Positions 7,505 to 10,048 of a stretch of DNA of 10,048 nucleotides are shown here, one piece after another. The stretch covers positions 1-10,048 of the forward strand of contig CAUHTB010000012.1 of NCBI GenBank assembly GCA_959608595.1, given 5' to 3'. Numbering within the stretch: position 1 is the stretch's first letter; each line of letters opens with the position of its first letter. The translations under genes were made by a program, and so were the position numbers. The notes beneath the pieces were generated by a model. That model did no database searches. It saw only the letters and a program-made list of their open reading frames with translations, and had not been told where the DNA came from. The DNA comes from an uncultured Veillonella sp. Its GTDB lineage: Bacteria > Bacillota > Negativicutes > Veillonellales > Veillonellaceae.

Positions 7505-7706
7505 GCGTGTAAAAATGGCATATAATGTCATATACTATATATGGAAATACAATAAGGTATATCGATGTATGATGCTTGTCATAGGTATTCATATTTGAGA
7601 GCAATACAGTTTGATGGTCTAACATATCTGATTTCTAAAATGAGAACATCAATGGTTTAGAAATGTGGATATTAATAGTTTAGATACTGTGAATTGAGGT
7701 GATAGA
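7505..7706 (+). other. AT-rich leader between 6S RNA and rarA
   Basis: This 202-bp stretch has no plausible coding frame. It holds a consensus TATAAT at 7521-7526 without a good -35, a palindrome CATATA-CTA-TATATG at 7529-7543, a perfect 9-bp inverted repeat at 7631-7639/7656-7664, and the rarA ribosome binding site GAGGTG at 7696-7701. The rarA promoter is probably here, but I cannot place it with confidence. Confidence 0.5.
7631..7664. repeat. Perfect 9-bp inverted repeat upstream of rarA
   Basis: ATTTCTAAA (7631-7639) and TTTAGAAAT (7656-7664) are exact reverse complements separated by 16 bases. With only A/T-rich pairs and no T-run after it, it is a poor terminator; an operator-like protein site is an alternative. 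It lies 43 bp before the rarA start codon. Confidence 0.6.
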
Positions 7707-9008
7707 ATGGATAGTTTGTTTGATTTAGAGCCTACAAATGCATATGAGCCACTTCCTGTGCGTATGCGTCCTACCAAGTTGGATCATTTATACGGTCAAG
7801 AGAAGGCCGTAGGGAAGGGGACCTTCTTACGTGCTATGGTAGAAAAGGATACCATACCATCTATGCTTTTTTATGGTCCTTGTGGAACGGGGAAAACTAC
7901 ACTAGCAGGTATCATTGCTAAGGTAAGTAATAGTCATTTTGTAAATTTAAATGCTACCAATGCTGGTATAGGTGAGTTGCGTAACATCATAGAGGATGCT
8001 CGTAAGCGCGTACGGTCATTACAACAAAGAACTATATTATTCCTCGATGAAATCCACCGTTTCAATAAAAGCCAACAAGATGTGTTATTACCTTGTGTAG
8101 AAGATGGTACGATTATCCTCATTGGTGCCACCACAGAAAATCCGTTTTTTGAGGTAAATCGACCACTTTTATCTCGGTTAAGACTTATCACGTTAGAGGC
8201 GTTGACCCCAAAGGCTATCAGTCAAATTCTGCGTCGTGCTATTACAGATGAAGAGGTAGGTCTTGGTAAACGCCGTTTACAAGTAACCGATGAAGTGCTA
8301 GAGGATGTAGGAATTTTCGTTAATGGCGACGGTCGTATGGCTTTGAATATTTTAGAACAGGCTGCAGCTATGGTACCGGATGAAGGGACTATAACCACAG
8401 AGGTTCTTGAAAAAGTTGTGGGACGTCGAATTTACACATATGATAAAAAAGGGGACAGCCACTACGATACAATCTCTGCTTTTATTAAAAGTATGCGTGG
8501 CTCTGATGTACAAGCGACTGTGCATTATTTGGCACGTATGATTGAAGCAGGAGAGGATCCTAATTTTATTGCTCGTCGTATCGTAATATGTGCAGCTGAG
8601 GATGTAGGCCTTGCAGATCCACAAGCTTTGATTCTAGCCAATGCAGCGGCTCAAGCAGCTCATATGGTAGGGTTTCCAGAGGCTCGCATCATATTGTCTG
8701 AGGCGGCTTGCTATGTAGCATTAGCACCGAAAAGTAATTCTGCTTATTTGGCTATCGATGCAGCAATTGCCGATGTGCGTCACAAGGATTGTGGACAGGT
8801 GCCAGATCATTTAAAAGATAGTCATTATAGTGGGGCTAGCAAGCTAGGTCATGGGAACACCTATAAGTATGCCCACAACTATCCAAATGGCTATGTAAAA
8901 CAGCAGTATCTACCAACACCTCTTATGGATGCTTCGTACTACAATGGTATTAAAAGAGGCAAGGAAGAACAGTTACTTTGTGACTGGGAGAAACGGCGTA
9001 AAAGCTAA
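7707..9008 (+). CDS. rarA: Replication-associated recombination protein A (RarA/MgsA), AAA+ ATPase
   Basis: A 433-residue clamp-loader-like AAA+ ATPase that acts at stalled replication forks and on single-stranded DNA ends, related to eukaryotic WRNIP1/Mgs1. The N-terminus has PLPVRMRPTKLDHLYGQ, as in the family. Walker A is GPCGTGKTT (57-65), Walker B is LFLDEIHRFNKSQQD (111-125), sensor 1 is IGATTENPFFEVN (139-151), and the arginine finger region is LLSRLRL (154-160). The C-terminal half contains the family tetramerisation domain, including the HYDTISAFIKSMRGSD and YARNYPNG-like (YAHNYPNGYV) blocks. Length is typical. ATG 7707 follows GAGGTG at 7696-7701 with five bases between. It lies downstream of aspS and 6S RNA, the same neighbourhood as Bacillus yrvN, and probably has its own promoter. 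No clear terminator follows. Confidence 0.95.
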   Translation: MDSLFDLEPTNAYEPLPVRMRPTKLDHLYGQEKAVGKGTFLRAMVEKDTIPSMLFYGPCGTGKTTLAGIIAKVSNSHFVNLNATNAGIGELRNIIEDARKRVRSLQQRTILFLDEIHRFNKSQQDVLLPCVEDGTIILIGATTENPFFEVNRPLLSRLRLITLEALTPKAISQILRRAITDEEVGLGKRRLQVTDEVLEDVGIFVNGDGRMALNILEQAAAMVPDEGTITTEVLEKVVGRRIYTYDKKGDSHYDTISAFIKSMRGSDVQATVHYLARMIEAGEDPNFIARRIVICAAEDVGLADPQALILANAAAQAAHMVGFPEARIILSEAACYVALAPKSNSAYLAIDAAIADVRHKDCGQVPDHLKDSHYSGASKLGHGNTYKYAHNYPNGYVKQQYLPTPLMDASYYNGIKRGKEEQLLCDWEKRRKS

Positions 9009-9025
9009 CTAAATACTTCGATATA

Positions 9026-9034
9026 TGCTATAAT
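9026..9034 (+). promoter_or_regulatory. Extended -10 promoter of ftsK
   Basis: TGCTATAAT is a perfect extended -10 element (TG-N-TATAAT) in the 82-bp gap between rarA and ftsK. A second overlapping TATAAT occupies 9034-9039. No recognisable -35 lies 16-18 bases upstream, which extended -10 promoters can tolerate. The leader before ATG 9091 would be about 50 bases, with AAGGGG at 9072-9077 as the ribosome binding site. Confidence 0.6.
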
Positions 9035-9090
9035 ATAATGATAAGTTAATTTACAGTGGTGTTATATAAGTAAGGGGTTTGTATAGATTT

Positions 9091-10048
9091 ATGGCAGAAG
9101 AAAAAACTTCCACCAAAAAACGCAACACACGCCGTAAGCGAACAAGTACAAAACAGCAATCAAAGTCTCAAAGTTTTTCTTTGCGCAGCGAAGTTAAAGG
9201 TCTTATTGTCATTGCCTTTGCTGTGATTTCCTTTCTGGGCTTTTTTGGCTTTGAACTCGGCCTTGTAGGACAGATTTTAACAGGTATATTCCGTTATGGC
9301 TTTGGCCTAGGGGGTATTATTCCTTGTTTATGCGTTTTCTGGTTAGGTTGGAGATTATTATATAAGGATACATTTATTTCCATTACAAAACGAGGCGTTG
9401 TAATGACCTTGTTTTTCCTATTTTTGTTAGCTCTTGTTCCCTTGTGGCGCGTTCCTGAGGGGCAGGAACTCATCACTACACAACTAGCTAATCAAGGTGG
9501 TTTCGTAGGTGGCGCAATTGCTACATTCCTTCGCACACTATTAGGCAACCTAGGGGCTATTATTCTTGATGTATTCTTACTCATAGCTTTTGGATTACTT
9601 GTGACACGTTTGTCTTTGCGTAGTGGATTACAGAAGGCTGCGGACAAAACACAGGTTGGCCTTGATGTTGCAAAAGAGGTAGCTGCTGAAAAGGTCGCTG
9701 TTGCAAAAGAAGTCTTTGAAGATTGGAATGAACAGCGTAAAGAAGCGGCAGAACAGCGTAAAGCTTATAACAGGGAAAAAGACACACGCTTTGCTGATGC
9801 AGCAGATCAAGCATTAGATGCATTGGAAAAACAAGGTATTGCTAATGGAAGAGATCTGTTTGACTCTTCTACAGATGTAGAAGTTGAAAATCTTGAAGAT
9901 ACAGTTACTACTGTGGAGGCGCCAAAACCTCCTACATCTTGGAAGGAATTAGCTGAGATAGAAGCACGTAATCGTGCGGCTGAGCAATTGGCTAATATTT
10001 CTGAAGCATTTGGTGATGTGAAGTCTTATGAAGCTGATGATTTTGAAC
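9091..10048 (+). CDS. ftsK: DNA translocase FtsK/SpoIIIE, N-terminal part, cut by window edge
   Basis: The frame opens at ATG 9091 and runs without a stop to the right edge (319 codons). A basic cytoplasmic N-terminus (KKRNTRRKRTSTK) is followed by about four membrane segments: near residues 36-56, 70-91, 101-118 and 153-172, matching the FtsK four-TM domain, with RSEVKGLIVIAF as its usual opening. After residue 180 comes a charged linker with a likely helical or coiled-coil part (about 190-230, including EQRKEAAEQRKA), then an acidic, low-complexity stretch. The ATPase motor and gamma domain lie outside the window, so the call rests on the membrane domain and the location. In the family it anchors at the division septum and pumps chromosome ends apart. 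AAGGGG is 13 bases from the ATG, a little long, but no better start is seen. Confidence 0.88.
   Translation, partial: MAEEKTSTKKRNTRRKRTSTKQQSKSQSFSLRSEVKGLIVIAFAVISFLGFFGFELGLVGQILTGIFRYGFGLGGIIPCLCVFWLGWRLLYKDTFISITKRGVVMTLFFLFLLALVPLWRVPEGQELITTQLANQGGFVGGAIATFLRTLLGNLGAIILDVFLLIAFGLLVTRLSLRSGLQKAADKTQVGLDVAKEVAAEKVAVAKEVFEDWNEQRKEAAEQRKAYNREKDTRFADAADQALDALEKQGIANGRDLFDSSTDVEVENLEDTVTTVEAPKPPTSWKELAEIEARNRAAEQLANISEAFGDVKSYEADDFE

Noticed and set aside
7297..7512. 71-codon + strand reading frame between aspS and rarA
   Set aside because: It lies almost wholly over the 6S RNA structure, has no ribosome binding site and no family resemblance.
9581..9823. Reverse-strand frames over the ftsK linker
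   Set aside because: They are antisense to the open ftsK frame; the Leu/Gln-rich composition follows from the Lys/Glu/Ala-rich sense codons.

Overview
The window looks like chromosomal housekeeping DNA from an anaerobic Firmicute, most likely a member of the Negativicutes close to Veillonella. This rests on AT-rich DNA, Firmicute-type Fur, Rel and HisRS sequences, a HemZ-type radical SAM protein, and the gene order rel - MBL hydrolase - hemZ - hisS - aspS - 6S RNA - rarA - ftsK. The genus is inferred from memory of family sequences and was not checked by a search. All real genes lie on the + strand. I see no mobile element, CRISPR array, tRNA, rRNA or prophage gene.

Layout. Positions 1-5435 hold a compact gene train: the 3' two thirds of a bifunctional (p)ppGpp synthetase/hydrolase (rel), a metallo-beta-lactamase-fold hydrolase, the iron regulator fur, a HemZ-type coproporphyrinogen oxidase-like protein, and hisS. 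aspS follows to 7249. Most junctions overlap by one to a few bases (TAATG, or an 8-base overlap at fur/hemZ), so the train is probably one operon with coupled translation. Only the MBL/fur junction has a small gap (40 bp).

Positions 7250-7706 have no protein gene. They contain a recognisable 6S (SsrS) RNA at about 7328-7504, with its own extended -10 promoter and a closing stem that runs into a T6 tract, followed by an AT-rich leader of about 200 bp before rarA that carries two perfect inverted repeats. rarA (7707-9008) encodes the replication-associated AAA+ ATPase RarA/MgsA. After an 82-bp gap with a perfect extended -10 element, ftsK starts at 9091 and runs off the right edge; only its four-helix membrane domain and the start of its linker are present.

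How the genes fit together. The set joins the stringent response (Rel), aminoacyl-tRNA supply (HisRS, AspRS), global transcription control in slow growth (6S RNA), iron/porphyrin biology (Fur, HemZ) and chromosome maintenance (RarA, FtsK). Points worth a second look are the AspRS residues that predict a non-discriminating enzyme, fur placed between the MBL gene and hemZ with an overlap into hemZ, and the [4Fe-4S] motif of HemZ that lacks the fourth HemN cysteine. I found no convincing previously undescribed system; this is mostly an ordinary, well-preserved core region.
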